Assembly (NCBI RefSeq): GCF_003946865.1
Contig: NZ_QXTH01000010.1
Location: forward strand, 152,532-216,531
Direction: 5' to 3'
Length of the DNA stretch: 64,000 nucleotides
Source: Antribacter gilvus
Lineage (GTDB): Bacteria > Actinomycetota > Actinomycetes > Actinomycetales > Cellulomonadaceae
Shown here piece by piece: positions 41,712 to 51,218 of this stretch. The translations under genes and the position numbers were made by a program. The notes under the pieces were generated by a model. It saw nothing but the letters and a program-made list of their open reading frames with translations. It searched no databases and was not told where the DNA came from. Positions within the stretch are counted from its first letter, which is position 1, and each line of letters begins with the position of its first letter.

Positions 41712-42109
41712 AGTTTCCCCCTGTGGATGAATGTTCACGATTCTCGAATCAACCCCTCGAATTCACCCTGGCCGTATGGAGTCCAACGACTTCACAGTCA
41801 GGCTTCATGCAACTGCATGTATCAAAGTATTGCAGCGTCACTCACTATCTGGCGAGGTGGCCCGATTCGCCTCCTGTCGAGGCCTGCAGACTGTTGAATC
41901 TGCGCACAATCAATACCCTGACCTGCGACGCCATGTCAATGGGACGTGAAGACAACCGGCACCTGCCCACCGTCCAGAAGCACGAAATTCATACAAGATC
42001 GTCCGTCCAGCGGATTGCCCGTCCCAGGAGCGTCCGACCACCTTCGTGGCAAATCGGGCGGTCGTCGCGAGCCGTGTCGACACCCCACCACTCGAAGGGA
42101 TGAACCACC
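41712..42109. other. AT-richer divergent intergenic region upstream of the synthase operon
   Basis: About 400 bp, visibly richer in A/T than the surrounding sequence, with no convincing gene. Short open stretches occur on the plus strand around 41731-42103, but none has a ribosome-binding site or normal third-position G/C bias. It must contain the promoters for the SnoaL-like gene and the synthase operon. A CATGC-AACT-GCATG palindrome lies at about 41809-41822. The ribosome-binding site GAAGGGA at about 42093-42099 serves the GTG at 42110. No sigma-factor-like promoter was clear enough to mark. Confidence 0.6.
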
Positions 42110-43963
42110 GTGGAACCAGCCATCAAGCGCCCCGGAGCCGTCGTACTTTTCCCCGGGCAGGGCGCCTTCTATCCCGGAGCGCTTTCCGGCGTTCAGAGCA
42201 ACAGTCGGGTGGTCGCCGAGATGCGCGCTACCGTGGACGACGTCGCCCGGGAGATGCTCGGGCACCCGGTGTTCGACGCCCGGATGATGGACCCGGCCAA
42301 CGACGTGCGGTCGCTCGTCACCGAGGCGCCCGTCGAGCTCCAGCTCGCCATCTACGGCACCTCGGTGGCGACCTACCGGATCCTTGCCGCGAACGGCCTC
42401 GAGCCGCGGCTCCTGGTGGGCCACAGCCTCGGTGAGATCGCCGCCCTGGTGTGCGCCGGCGCCTGGACGCTCGAGCAGGGTGCCCAGATCGTCGCCCACC
42501 GGAGCCTGGCGCTCGCGGAGCACGCCGGCGACGGGTTCGGCATGGCCGCTCTCGGGATGGGCCCGGAGCAGGCGGACCACCTCGTGGCGCTGACGGGCGG
42601 CGATGCTGTCGTCGCGGTCGAGAACCACGCGCGCCAGACCGTCGTGACGGGGACAGCCGCCGCCCTGGAGAAGATCGGTGCGGTGGCACGCGGCCTCGAG
42701 GTCAGCTGCGTCACGCTCTCCGCACCCTTCCCGTTCCACTCGCCGTGGGCGGCCCGGGCCGCCGCCGACTTCCGGCGTCGCCTGGGCGCCGAGTTCCCGG
42801 CAGCGCCGATGACCCTGCCCGTGCACTCGCCGATCGAAGGACGCGAGTACACGGGCGAGGACGACCTCGCCGACCTGGTCAGCCGCCACCTCGTACGCCG
42901 GCTCCGGTTCGCCCCGACGATCAGCGACCTGCACGACGACGGCACCGTCTACGTCGAGAGCGGCGCGCTCGGGAGCCTCTCCGGCATCGTCGGCGCGATC
43001 CTCGGCGACCGGCCCCACACGGCGGTGCCGACCCTGCTGTCGGCCGACCGGGAGTCCGCCTCGCTGTCACGAGCACTCACGGGGCTCCGTGAGCTCGGTG
43101 TGCTCTCCGGCAACCCGTCAGAGGTCGCCGCTGTCACGACGCTCCACGACGCGCTGCTCCCCGACGTCGGGCAGGAGGCCTTCGCCCAGTTCTGGTCGGA
43201 CCACGCCGCCGAGCTGTCGACGACCGTGCGGGCCATGTTCGGCTCGTGGTCCCCGGACCACGCGGCGCCGCAGGTGGGCAGGGCCTCGGTCGCGGCGGCG
43301 CCCGCACCCGCCGAGCGGGTGGCGGCGGACGCCCCCGTCCCCGCCGCGCCCGCCCCGGCCCAGTCGCGCGAGGAGGTCCTGGCGCGGGTCGTCGAGCTGT
43401 ATGCCACCGCGCTGGAGTACCCGGCCGAGGTACTGGAGGAGAACGCCGACCTCGAGGCCGAGCTCGGCGTCGACTCGGTCAAGCGGACCGAGCTGCTGGC
43501 GCGCGTCTCGGACACGTTCGGGCTGCCCGCACAGCAGGACGGCTTCCGCCCGATGGACCTCACCACCATCGGCCACGTCGTCGACCTGATCCTGCACCAG
43601 CGCGGCCCCGAGCAGGCCGTCGCGCCCGCCGTCGGCCCTGAGCAGGCCGTCGCGCCCGCACCTGAGGCCGACCCTCGCGAGGAGGTCCTGGCGCGGGTCG
43701 TCGAGCTGTACGCCACCGCACTGGAGTACCCGGCCGAGGTACTGGAGGAGGACGCCGACCTGGAGGCCGAGCTCGGTGTGGACTCGGTCAAGCGGACCGA
43801 GCTGCTGGCGCGGGTCTCGGACACGTTCGGGCTGCCCGCCCCGCAGGACGGCTTCCGCCCGATGGACCTCACCACCATCGGCCACGTCGTGGACCTGATC
43901 CTGCACCAGCGCGCTGGCGCCGGCGTGCAGGCCGTCGCGCCGGCGCTGGGCGGCGTCCGATGA
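42110..43963 (+). CDS. PUFA-synthase-like acyltransferase with two tandem ACP domains
   Basis: A 617-residue protein, AT followed by two acyl-carrier domains. The AT part (about residues 1-330) shows VVLFPGQGAFYPG, the nucleophile elbow GHSLGE with Ser at about 106, and the substrate-pocket segment PFPFHSPW. The ACPs are near-identical in sequence; each carries LGVDSVKRTELLARVSD, with phosphopantetheine Ser at about 456 and 559. GVDSVKR and the tandem copies resemble the ACPs of PfaA-type PUFA synthases (GIDSIKR). A repetitive PEQAVAPA linker joins them. GTG at 42110 follows GAAGGGA. The gene opens a five-gene chain with 4-nt overlaps. It loads and carries the growing acyl chain for the KS protein encoded next. 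Confidence 0.9.
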   Translation: MEPAIKRPGAVVLFPGQGAFYPGALSGVQSNSRVVAEMRATVDDVAREMLGHPVFDARMMDPANDVRSLVTEAPVELQLAIYGTSVATYRILAANGLEPRLLVGHSLGEIAALVCAGAWTLEQGAQIVAHRSLALAEHAGDGFGMAALGMGPEQADHLVALTGGDAVVAVENHARQTVVTGTAAALEKIGAVARGLEVSCVTLSAPFPFHSPWAARAAADFRRRLGAEFPAAPMTLPVHSPIEGREYTGEDDLADLVSRHLVRRLRFAPTISDLHDDGTVYVESGALGSLSGIVGAILGDRPHTAVPTLLSADRESASLSRALTGLRELGVLSGNPSEVAAVTTLHDALLPDVGQEAFAQFWSDHAAELSTTVRAMFGSWSPDHAAPQVGRASVAAAPAPAERVAADAPVPAAPAPAQSREEVLARVVELYATALEYPAEVLEENADLEAELGVDSVKRTELLARVSDTFGLPAQQDGFRPMDLTTIGHVVDLILHQRGPEQAVAPAVGPEQAVAPAPEADPREEVLARVVELYATALEYPAEVLEEDADLEAELGVDSVKRTELLARVSDTFGLPAPQDGFRPMDLTTIGHVVDLILHQRAGAGVQAVAPALGGVR

Positions 43964-46900
43964 CCGCCGGCCGCGTCGCTCTGGTCACCGGCGGGGCGCG
44001 AGGCGTCGGCCGCGCGGTCGCCCTCCGCCTGGCCGAGGACTTCGACGTCGTCGTCGTCAACTATTTCCGGAGCCCCCAGGCCGCCCGTGAGACCGTCGCG
44101 GACCTGGAGGCCGCCGGGTGCGTCGCGCACGCGATCCGCGCGTCGGTCGCCCGCGAGGAACAGGTCGCGGCCATGTTCGACGAGGTCCGCGAGCGCTTCG
44201 GGCGCCTCGACGTGCTCGTCAACAGCGCGGCCGACGGCGCCCTGGCGCCGGTGCGCGAGGTCCGGGCGGAGCAGCTGCGCCGGGCGTTCGACACCAACGT
44301 GACGGGCGCGATCAACTGCACCCTGCGGGCTGCCGACCTGATGGACGACGGCGCAGGGGCGATCGTGAACGTCTCGACGCTCGGCGGCGGCGAGCTGGTC
44401 ATGGCCAACTACCTGGCGTGCGCCCCCGCGAAGGCGGGGCTGGAGGTGACCACGCGCTATCTCGCGGTCGAGCTGGCCCCGCGCGGGATCCGCGTCAACA
44501 CGGCCGTGGCGGGCATGCTCGAGAGCACCGTCGCCGACCAGTTCCCCGACGCCGGGTCGATGCAACGGACGATCCGCGAGGCCACCCCGTTCGGGCGGCT
44601 GGGGAAGGCCGAGGAGCTGGCGGAGGTCGTCGCGTTCCTGGCCTCGCCCCGGGCGAGCTGGATCACCGGCCAGAGCATCGTCGCCGACGGCGGCCTCTCC
44701 ACCGGCGCAGCCCTGCTCGGGACGACGGCGAACGTGGGCCGCATCGCTGCCGGGACCACGGTCTCGACCGCCACCGCCGCCGAGGAGCAGCCGTCCGCCG
44801 ACGCGGCTCTGGCGGAGACTCCGGCGGAGACTCCGACGGAGGCCACGGCGGGGGCCCCGGCGCCCTTCACGGAGGGCCACCCCGACGACATCGTCATCGT
44901 GGGCACGGGCCTCGCCGTACCGGGCGCCAGCTCCCCCGAGGAGCTCGCCGAGCTGCTGGAGCGCGGCCCGGACATGATGATCCCGATCCCCGCCGACAGG
45001 TGGGACAACGAGCGCTTCTGGACGCCCGACGGCTCCGACGAGGACAAGACGTACAGCGCGCGGTCGGGCTTCATCACCGACCTGCGGCCGCACCCGGCCG
45101 TCGCCGCCGAGCTGGGCGTCGAGCCGGGCTCCGGGGTGGGGGCCGGCCCGGTGGGCACGGAGTACACCACCCTCTGGCTGCGGCACAGCCTCCGGCAGGC
45201 GCTCGACGGGGTCACGTTGCGTGACGAGGACCGGCTCTCGTTCGTCGTCGGCTACACGGCCGACGGCAGCCAGCACCTGGAGGAGGCGACGATCCGGGCG
45301 GCGGTCCGGACCCGGATCGGCGCGGCGATCGAGAAGCTCGGGGTCGACGACGATCGTGCCCGGCGGCTGGACGCGGCAGTCGACCAGGTCGTCGCGGAGC
45401 GGTATCCGCGCGGCGGGATCGACCCGCTGTGGCTGCAGCCGCACCAGGTGGCCCACCGCGCCATGCACGGCGTGCTCCCCCAGGACACCGAGACGCTGGT
45501 GGTCGACACGGCGTGCTCGTCGTCCCTGTACTCGCTCGACATCGGGATGATGGGGCTGCTCGAGGGCCGGCACGACGTCGCCGTGTGCGGTGGCGCGTTC
45601 GCCGTCGGGCCGCGAGGATCCGTCCTGTTCGCCAAGCTGAACGGCCTCTCCCGGAGCGGCCACGTCCGCAGCCTGGACGCCGGTGCCGACGGAGTGCTCT
45701 TCTCGGACGGGGCGGGCGTCGTCGTCCTGAAGACCAGGGCACGGGCCGAGGCCGACGGCGACAGCGTCCTCGCGACGGTGAGCAGCGTCGGCACCTCGTC
45801 CGACGGCAAGGGCAAGGCGATCTACGCGCCCAGCCCGGCCGGTCAGGTCCGCGCGGTGGAACGGGCGTTCAGCGGTGACCTCGACGCGGTACGTCCCGAC
45901 TGGATCGTGGCCCACGCCACCGGCACGCCCGCCGGTGACCAGGCCGAGCTGACGACCCTGAGCGAGTTCTTCGGCCCGGGGTCCCCGATCCAGGTCACCT
46001 CCAACAAGTCCGTCATCGGGCACACCGGCTGGGCTGCGGGCGCCGCGTCGGTCATCCACGCGGTCCAGAGCATGCACCGCGGGACGATCCCCGCCCAGGC
46101 GCAGTTCAGCAGCCGCCGCGAGGCGCCCGCCGGGGACGCGCTCGAGGTGCCGACCGAGCCGGTGCCCTGGCCGGCCTCCGACGGTCCGCGCACCGTGGCC
46201 ATCTCCGGGTTCGGGTTCGGCGGCACCAACGCGAACCTGATCCTGACCGACCCCTCGGCGACGTCGAACATCCGCGCGACCCGGCCCCCCAGCCCGCGGT
46301 CCCGGATCGCCGTCGTCGCCGCGGCCACGCACGTGCCCGGCCAGGACGACGAGGCTCCGGTCGCAGACCCGCTGGCCACGACGTTCGGCGACACCTATCC
46401 GCTGCCCCCGTTCTCGAGCGTGCGCATGCCCCCGGGAGCCCTCCGGGCGATCGACCGCTGCCAGCTCATGGTGCTGCAGGCCGGTCGCAAGACGCTCGAC
46501 CAGATCGCCCCGGTCTGGGAGGAGCTGAGGGACGACATCGGGGTCTTCATCGGGCACGCGGGCTCCACCCGCAACGCGATGCTCTACGCCACGCGGTGCT
46601 ACCGCGACGACCTCGCCGAGGCGGCGGACGCCGTCGACGCCGGCCTGCGGTCCGACGCGGCCGCGGCGCTGTCCTCCGTCGTCGACGAGGTGCGCGGCCT
46701 GTGCCCGCCGTCGTCCGAGGACACCTTCCCCGGCATGATGCCCAACGTCATCGCCGCGCGCGTCGCGAACTACTACGACCTGCACGGGCCCAACATGACC
46801 ATCGACACGGGCCTCGCCGCCGGTGCCGGCGCGATCGACGTCGCCTCCCGCTACCTGCGGTCGGGCAGGCTCGAGATCGCGCTGGTCGGGGGGATCAACG

Positions 46901-49836
46901 GCAACACGACCCCCGAGCTCGCCGCCATGGTCCCCGGCATGGTCGGCGACGGCGTCCTCGCCGAGGGCTGCTTCATGATCGCGCTGACCACCGAGGAGCG
47001 CGCTGCCGCCGCGGGCCTCTCGGTCCTCGGGTTCGTGGACGACGACGCAGAGGGCGACGCGGCGGGCGACGACGCGGGGACGGACCTCGTCCACTGCGGC
47101 ACCGAGCGTTCCGGCCGCGCCGAGAGCTATCTCGCCGGAGAGGTGCTGCACGCCGTGATCGACGTGCTGCGCCGGCCGGCCCCGGAGCGGGCCGCCACCA
47201 TCGTGTGCCACACCGAGCCGGGCCTCCCGGCGCAGCGGCTCCGCCTCTCACCGCCTCCCGGCGAAGGACCCGACGGCACCGAGACCCCCGCACAGGACGC
47301 GATCGACTGGGACGCGCAGGACGCGGTCCGCCGCTGGGCGGTCCGCCTGCGACCGGCCACCGTCCCCGTGTCGGAGGGCTCGGAGCTCGTCGCCGACCCC
47401 GCGACCACCGTCATCCTGACGGACGACCCGTCGCTCCTGACCGACGCCGGGCTCCCGGCCGGAGCCCTCGTGCTCACCGTCCCGGAGACCGTCGACGAGA
47501 CGACGATCGACGAGGCCCTGGCCGGCCGGACCGTGCGGCACGTCCGCGTCGTCACGCGCCTGTCCGGCGACTCCGACGCCACGCCACGGACGCTCGCCCT
47601 CCACGACGCGTCCTTCCTGATCGCCAAGCACCTCGCGCGGAGGGCAGCGGGCGAGGAGTCGTCGTTCGTCGTCGTCGCGCTCCAGGGAGCGTCCGGCAGC
47701 ACGCCGCACCCCGCCGTGGGTCTGTTCAACGGCCTGCTCAAGGTGCTGCGCCTCGAGTCGGTCGCGAGCCCGGCGCTGGTCGTGGCGGTCGAGTCCGCCG
47801 ACCCGGCGGACGGGATCGCAGCGGCGACCGAGGAGCTCGGCGCCCCGCACCCCACGCCGCTGGTGGTGCGCACGGCCGAGGGCAGGTTCTCCCCCGTCGT
47901 CGAGCCGGAACCGCTCCCGGCACGCCCGGTCGCCGGGCTGCGGCCCGACGCTCTGGTGGTCGCCGTCGGCGGCGGCCGCGGCATCACCGCCGAGCTGCTC
48001 GTCGCGCTCGCGCGGCACCAGCGGCCCCGGATCGTGGTGCTCGGGAGCAACCGCCCCGACGCCCACCCCGCAGACCTGCTCGCCATGTCCGACGACGAGT
48101 TCGCCGGCGCCAAGGCCGCCTACATCGCGCGCCGGCGCGCCGAGGACGCGGGGCTCCGCCCGGCCGCCCTCAGCGCCGAGTTCGAAGGCGTCAGGCGAGC
48201 CCGCATGGTGCTCGCGAACCTCCGCCGCCTGCGGGAGCACAGCGGCGTCGACCGGGTGCACTACCTCGCCTGCGACGTGGCGGACGCCGACGGCGTACGC
48301 GCCGCGATGGAGACGATCCACCGCGACCACGGCCACATCGACCTGCTCGTCCACGCCGCCGGGCTGAACCGGTCAGCCCCGGTCGAGACCAAGAGCCTCC
48401 GGGAGTTCCGTCAGGTCCGCGACCTGAAGGTCGCCGGCCACGCCAACCTCACCGCGGCGCTGTCCGACAGCCCGCCGCGGCTCTGGGTCAACTTCGGGTC
48501 GCTCCTGGGTCTCACGGGCCAGGCGGGCGAGGCGGACTACGCCTCGGCCAACGACTTCCTCGGCTTCGCCGCCGTCGTGCACGACGCTCCCGACGCCGCG
48601 CAGACCACGCTCGGCTGGACCCTCTGGGGCGAGATCGGCCTCGGCGCCAACGAGCTGACCAAGGCCTACTTCGACAAGTCCGGGCTCTACTCGAGCATGG
48701 GGACCGCCGAGGGGATCCGGCACTTCCTGCGCGAGATCGCCGAGCCACGGCCCCACACCTACACCGTGCACCTGGGCGACGCCGAGGAACAGGCGGTCCA
48801 GCGCCTGCTCCCAGGGTTCCTGGAGCAGACGGCCGCCCCCGCGCCGTCGTCGTCCACGAACGAGCCCTCCCCCGGAGCCGGAGCCGGCACCGACCTGCCG
48901 TTCTACGCCGACCGCGTGGTCGAGCGCGACGACCGGCGGATCGTCGTCGAGCGCGCCTTCGGACCCGAGCGGGACGCCTACCTCGCCGGGCACGTCGTCG
49001 GCGGGCGGCCCACCCTGCCCGGCGCGTTCGTCTCCGAGATCGCCGTCGAGGCGGCCAGGCTCCTGCGACCCGGCCTGGTGCCGGTGGCGCTCGCCGACCT
49101 GACGTTCGAGCGCTTCCTCAAGCTCGGTTCGCGCGACGTGCTCAAGCGCGTCACGGCCGAGCTCGTCGACGGCGAGCGGCCGGACGGCGCCGACGTGCGC
49201 GTCACGGTGAGCGAGGACATTCTCGCGCCCGACGGCCGCGTGCTGGTCGCCGACCGCGTCCACTTCACCGCGACCGTCGAGCTGCGCGCCGAGGGCCGGC
49301 CGCCGGCGACCTGGGAGCCGTGGGACGAGTCGGGGGCGGTCGCCGTCCCGGACCCGTACCACGCGCCCGGGTCGCCGGTCCTGCTGGCGCACGAGTTCCA
49401 CGCCACGACCGGCACCCGCGTGCTCGCCGAGGGCGGGCGGTCCCGCTACACCTCGCCGGTCCCGGCCGACCACCCGGTGTACAGCAGGTTCTCGGTCCCC
49501 GTCCTGCTCCTGGACGGCCTTCTGCGCACCGGGGTGCTCGAGCTGCACGAGGGCCACCTCGTGCCGGTGTGCGCCCCGCTGCGGATCGGCCGGCTCGAGC
49601 TGTTCGGCGACGTCAGCGACGCAGGTCTGGCCGACCGCGCCGTGGAGCTCTACGCGGGTCGCACCGGGTCGCCGTCGCAGGACGGACCCCAGGGCACCCG
49701 GTTCGTGGCGGTCGACGGCGACAACCGTGTGCTGCTGCAGGTGCTGGACCTGGACTGGGTCCTGCTCGGCCATCTCGACACGACCACGGGTGAGGTCACC
49801 GAGCGTGCCACCGTCACCACCGGAGGAGAACGATGA
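43960..49836 (+). CDS. Multidomain lipid/polyketide synthase: FabL-like SDR-KS-CLF-KR-DH
   Basis: The 1958-residue protein starts in the AT stop codon (ATGA overlap). Order, with approximate residues: SDR resembling FabL-type enoyl-ACP reductase III (1-255; TGGARGVGR, Tyr151-x6-Lys158); ketosynthase (310-770) with VDTACSSSLYS (Cys 519), VAHATGTP and NKSVIGHTGWAAG; a second, truncated KS-like part (785-1050) that reads IDTGLAAGAG in place of DTACSSS, so Cys is Leu, as in chain-length factors; a KR-type part with VGGGRGITAE (near 1336) and the Tyr/Asn of DYASAND (near 1527); and a hot-dog dehydratase with GHVVGGRPTLPG (His 1678). A KR-structural half (about 1060-1300) precedes the catalytic KR. 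This resembles PfaC-type KS-CLF synthases, but the order and FabL fusion differ. Confidence 0.85.
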   Translation: MTAGRVALVTGGARGVGRAVALRLAEDFDVVVVNYFRSPQAARETVADLEAAGCVAHAIRASVAREEQVAAMFDEVRERFGRLDVLVNSAADGALAPVREVRAEQLRRAFDTNVTGAINCTLRAADLMDDGAGAIVNVSTLGGGELVMANYLACAPAKAGLEVTTRYLAVELAPRGIRVNTAVAGMLESTVADQFPDAGSMQRTIREATPFGRLGKAEELAEVVAFLASPRASWITGQSIVADGGLSTGAALLGTTANVGRIAAGTTVSTATAAEEQPSADAALAETPAETPTEATAGAPAPFTEGHPDDIVIVGTGLAVPGASSPEELAELLERGPDMMIPIPADRWDNERFWTPDGSDEDKTYSARSGFITDLRPHPAVAAELGVEPGSGVGAGPVGTEYTTLWLRHSLRQALDGVTLRDEDRLSFVVGYTADGSQHLEEATIRAAVRTRIGAAIEKLGVDDDRARRLDAAVDQVVAERYPRGGIDPLWLQPHQVAHRAMHGVLPQDTETLVVDTACSSSLYSLDIGMMGLLEGRHDVAVCGGAFAVGPRGSVLFAKLNGLSRSGHVRSLDAGADGVLFSDGAGVVVLKTRARAEADGDSVLATVSSVGTSSDGKGKAIYAPSPAGQVRAVERAFSGDLDAVRPDWIVAHATGTPAGDQAELTTLSEFFGPGSPIQVTSNKSVIGHTGWAAGAASVIHAVQSMHRGTIPAQAQFSSRREAPAGDALEVPTEPVPWPASDGPRTVAISGFGFGGTNANLILTDPSATSNIRATRPPSPRSRIAVVAAATHVPGQDDEAPVADPLATTFGDTYPLPPFSSVRMPPGALRAIDRCQLMVLQAGRKTLDQIAPVWEELRDDIGVFIGHAGSTRNAMLYATRCYRDDLAEAADAVDAGLRSDAAAALSSVVDEVRGLCPPSSEDTFPGMMPNVIAARVANYYDLHGPNMTIDTGLAAGAGAIDVASRYLRSGRLEIALVGGINGNTTPELAAMVPGMVGDGVLAEGCFMIALTTEERAAAAGLSVLGFVDDDAEGDAAGDDAGTDLVHCGTERSGRAESYLAGEVLHAVIDVLRRPAPERAATIVCHTEPGLPAQRLRLSPPPGEGPDGTETPAQDAIDWDAQDAVRRWAVRLRPATVPVSEGSELVADPATTVILTDDPSLLTDAGLPAGALVLTVPETVDETTIDEALAGRTVRHVRVVTRLSGDSDATPRTLALHDASFLIAKHLARRAAGEESSFVVVALQGASGSTPHPAVGLFNGLLKVLRLESVASPALVVAVESADPADGIAAATEELGAPHPTPLVVRTAEGRFSPVVEPEPLPARPVAGLRPDALVVAVGGGRGITAELLVALARHQRPRIVVLGSNRPDAHPADLLAMSDDEFAGAKAAYIARRRAEDAGLRPAALSAEFEGVRRARMVLANLRRLREHSGVDRVHYLACDVADADGVRAAMETIHRDHGHIDLLVHAAGLNRSAPVETKSLREFRQVRDLKVAGHANLTAALSDSPPRLWVNFGSLLGLTGQAGEADYASANDFLGFAAVVHDAPDAAQTTLGWTLWGEIGLGANELTKAYFDKSGLYSSMGTAEGIRHFLREIAEPRPHTYTVHLGDAEEQAVQRLLPGFLEQTAAPAPSSSTNEPSPGAGAGTDLPFYADRVVERDDRRIVVERAFGPERDAYLAGHVVGGRPTLPGAFVSEIAVEAARLLRPGLVPVALADLTFERFLKLGSRDVLKRVTAELVDGERPDGADVRVTVSEDILAPDGRVLVADRVHFTATVELRAEGRPPATWEPWDESGAVAVPDPYHAPGSPVLLAHEFHATTGTRVLAEGGRSRYTSPVPADHPVYSRFSVPVLLLDGLLRTGVLELHEGHLVPVCAPLRIGRLELFGDVSDAGLADRAVELYAGRTGSPSQDGPQGTRFVAVDGDNRVLLQVLDLDWVLLGHLDTTTGEVTERATVTTGGER

Positions 49837-51218
49837 CCACCACAGAGACCACCCGGTCCGCCACCGACCTCGCCCCCGGCCCTCGCGGCGGGCTGCAGGC
49901 CTGGCGGAACCTGCGCCGCTTCCAGGAGGACGCACCGTCGTACTTCCTCGAGCTCCAGCGCACCTACGGGGACATGGTGCGGCTCCCGCTCGGGTTCTTC
50001 ACCGTGCACCTGCCGTTCAGCCCCGACGCGGTGCGCCACGTGCTGCAGGCCGCGAACGGGAACTACCGGCGCGGCAAGGGGTACGACTTCTTCAAGATCT
50101 ACATGGGTACCGGCCTGCTCACGACCGACGGCGAGGAGTGGAAGGCCCGCCGCATGGTGGTGAACCCGCTGTTCCACCGGCGGGCGATCGAGGGCATGAG
50201 CGACGCGATGGTGTCCGCGACCTCCCGCGTGCTGGACACGTGGGCGGCCCGTGCCGCAGGTGGCACCACGACGCTCGACGTGATCCCGGAGTCGATGCAC
50301 ATCACGCTCGACGCCCTCGGCAGCGCCATGTTCGACCGGGACCTGGAGCCCGACCATCCCCGCATCGGCCCGGCGATGGACCAGGCCATCGAGGCAATGG
50401 TCTTCCGGGGGGAGCCCCGGCAGCTCATGCCCGCGTGGATGCCGTTCGGGTACCAGCGGCGGGTGGCCCGGACCCGGGCCGACCTGTACGACATCGTCGG
50501 GGACATCGTCCGTGCCCACCGCGAGGGGGAGCACGCGGACCGTACCGACCTCGTCGCGCTGCTGCTCGCGGCACAGGGCTCGGACGACGGCCCCGACCTC
50601 GGGGACGACGACGTGCGCGACGAGCTCATGACCATCTTCATGGCCGGCCACGAGACCAGCGGCACCGGCATCGCGTGGACGCTCGCCGAGCTCGCCCGGC
50701 ACCCGGAGGTCCAGGAACGAGCCCACCAGGAGATCGAGACGGTGCTCGCCGGGCGCGCGCCCGGGCTCGACGACCTGGCCGCGCTGCCGTACCTGAAGCA
50801 GCTGGTCGACGAGTCGCTGCGCCTGCACCCGCCGATCTGGGTCTTCCCCCGGGACGCGGTGGCGGACGACGTCGTCGGCGGCCACCGCGTCCCGGCCGGG
50901 GAGTCCGTGTTCCTCACGCCGTTCGTCACCCACCGGATGCCCGACCTGTGGCCCGACCCGGAGCGGTTCGACCCCGACCGGTTCGCGCCGGGGCAGGAGG
51001 AGAAGCTGCCGCGCTTCGCGTACTTCCCGTTCGGAGGGGGCCAGCGCAAGTGCGTCGGCTGGATGATGGCGCTGCAGCAGAGCTACCTCACCGTGGCCAT
51101 GGTGCTGCAGCGGTTCCGCCTGGGCACCGCGCTCGGCTTCGACGACGGGCTGGCGACCCTCGTGTCCCTGCGCCCGCCGGCCGGGCTGCGGCTGAGCGTC
51201 ACCCCGAGGAACCGGTGA
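49833..51218 (+). CDS. Cytochrome P450 of the synthase operon
   Basis: A 461-residue P450. The heme-binding loop FPFGGGQRKCVGW puts the Cys ligand at about residue 407; the I-helix reads FMAGHETSGTG with the acid/Thr-like oxygen-activation pair; the K-helix ExxR is DESLR. The N-terminus has no membrane anchor, so the enzyme is soluble, as usual for bacteria. Overall features resemble the fatty-acid-hydroxylase-like P450s more than the small CYP105-type tailoring enzymes. It starts in the synthase stop (ATGA) and ends in the next start (GTGA), so it is translated in the middle of the assembly-line genes. The likely role is hydroxylation of the acyl chain during or after assembly. No ferredoxin gene is adjacent. 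Confidence 0.92.
   Translation: MTTTETTRSATDLAPGPRGGLQAWRNLRRFQEDAPSYFLELQRTYGDMVRLPLGFFTVHLPFSPDAVRHVLQAANGNYRRGKGYDFFKIYMGTGLLTTDGEEWKARRMVVNPLFHRRAIEGMSDAMVSATSRVLDTWAARAAGGTTTLDVIPESMHITLDALGSAMFDRDLEPDHPRIGPAMDQAIEAMVFRGEPRQLMPAWMPFGYQRRVARTRADLYDIVGDIVRAHREGEHADRTDLVALLLAAQGSDDGPDLGDDDVRDELMTIFMAGHETSGTGIAWTLAELARHPEVQERAHQEIETVLAGRAPGLDDLAALPYLKQLVDESLRLHPPIWVFPRDAVADDVVGGHRVPAGESVFLTPFVTHRMPDLWPDPERFDPDRFAPGQEEKLPRFAYFPFGGGQRKCVGWMMALQQSYLTVAMVLQRFRLGTALGFDDGLATLVSLRPPAGLRLSVTPRNR

Noticed and set aside
41731..41949. Short plus-strand frame in the AT-richer gap before the synthase operon
   Set aside because: No ribosome-binding site, no third-position G/C bias and no recognisable protein features; treated as non-coding.
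42949..47211. Very long open frame on the minus strand opposite the synthase genes
   Set aside because: It is a shadow of the strongly biased plus-strand genes: no domain is recognisable, composition is Arg/Gly/His-rich, and all catalytic motifs are on the plus strand.
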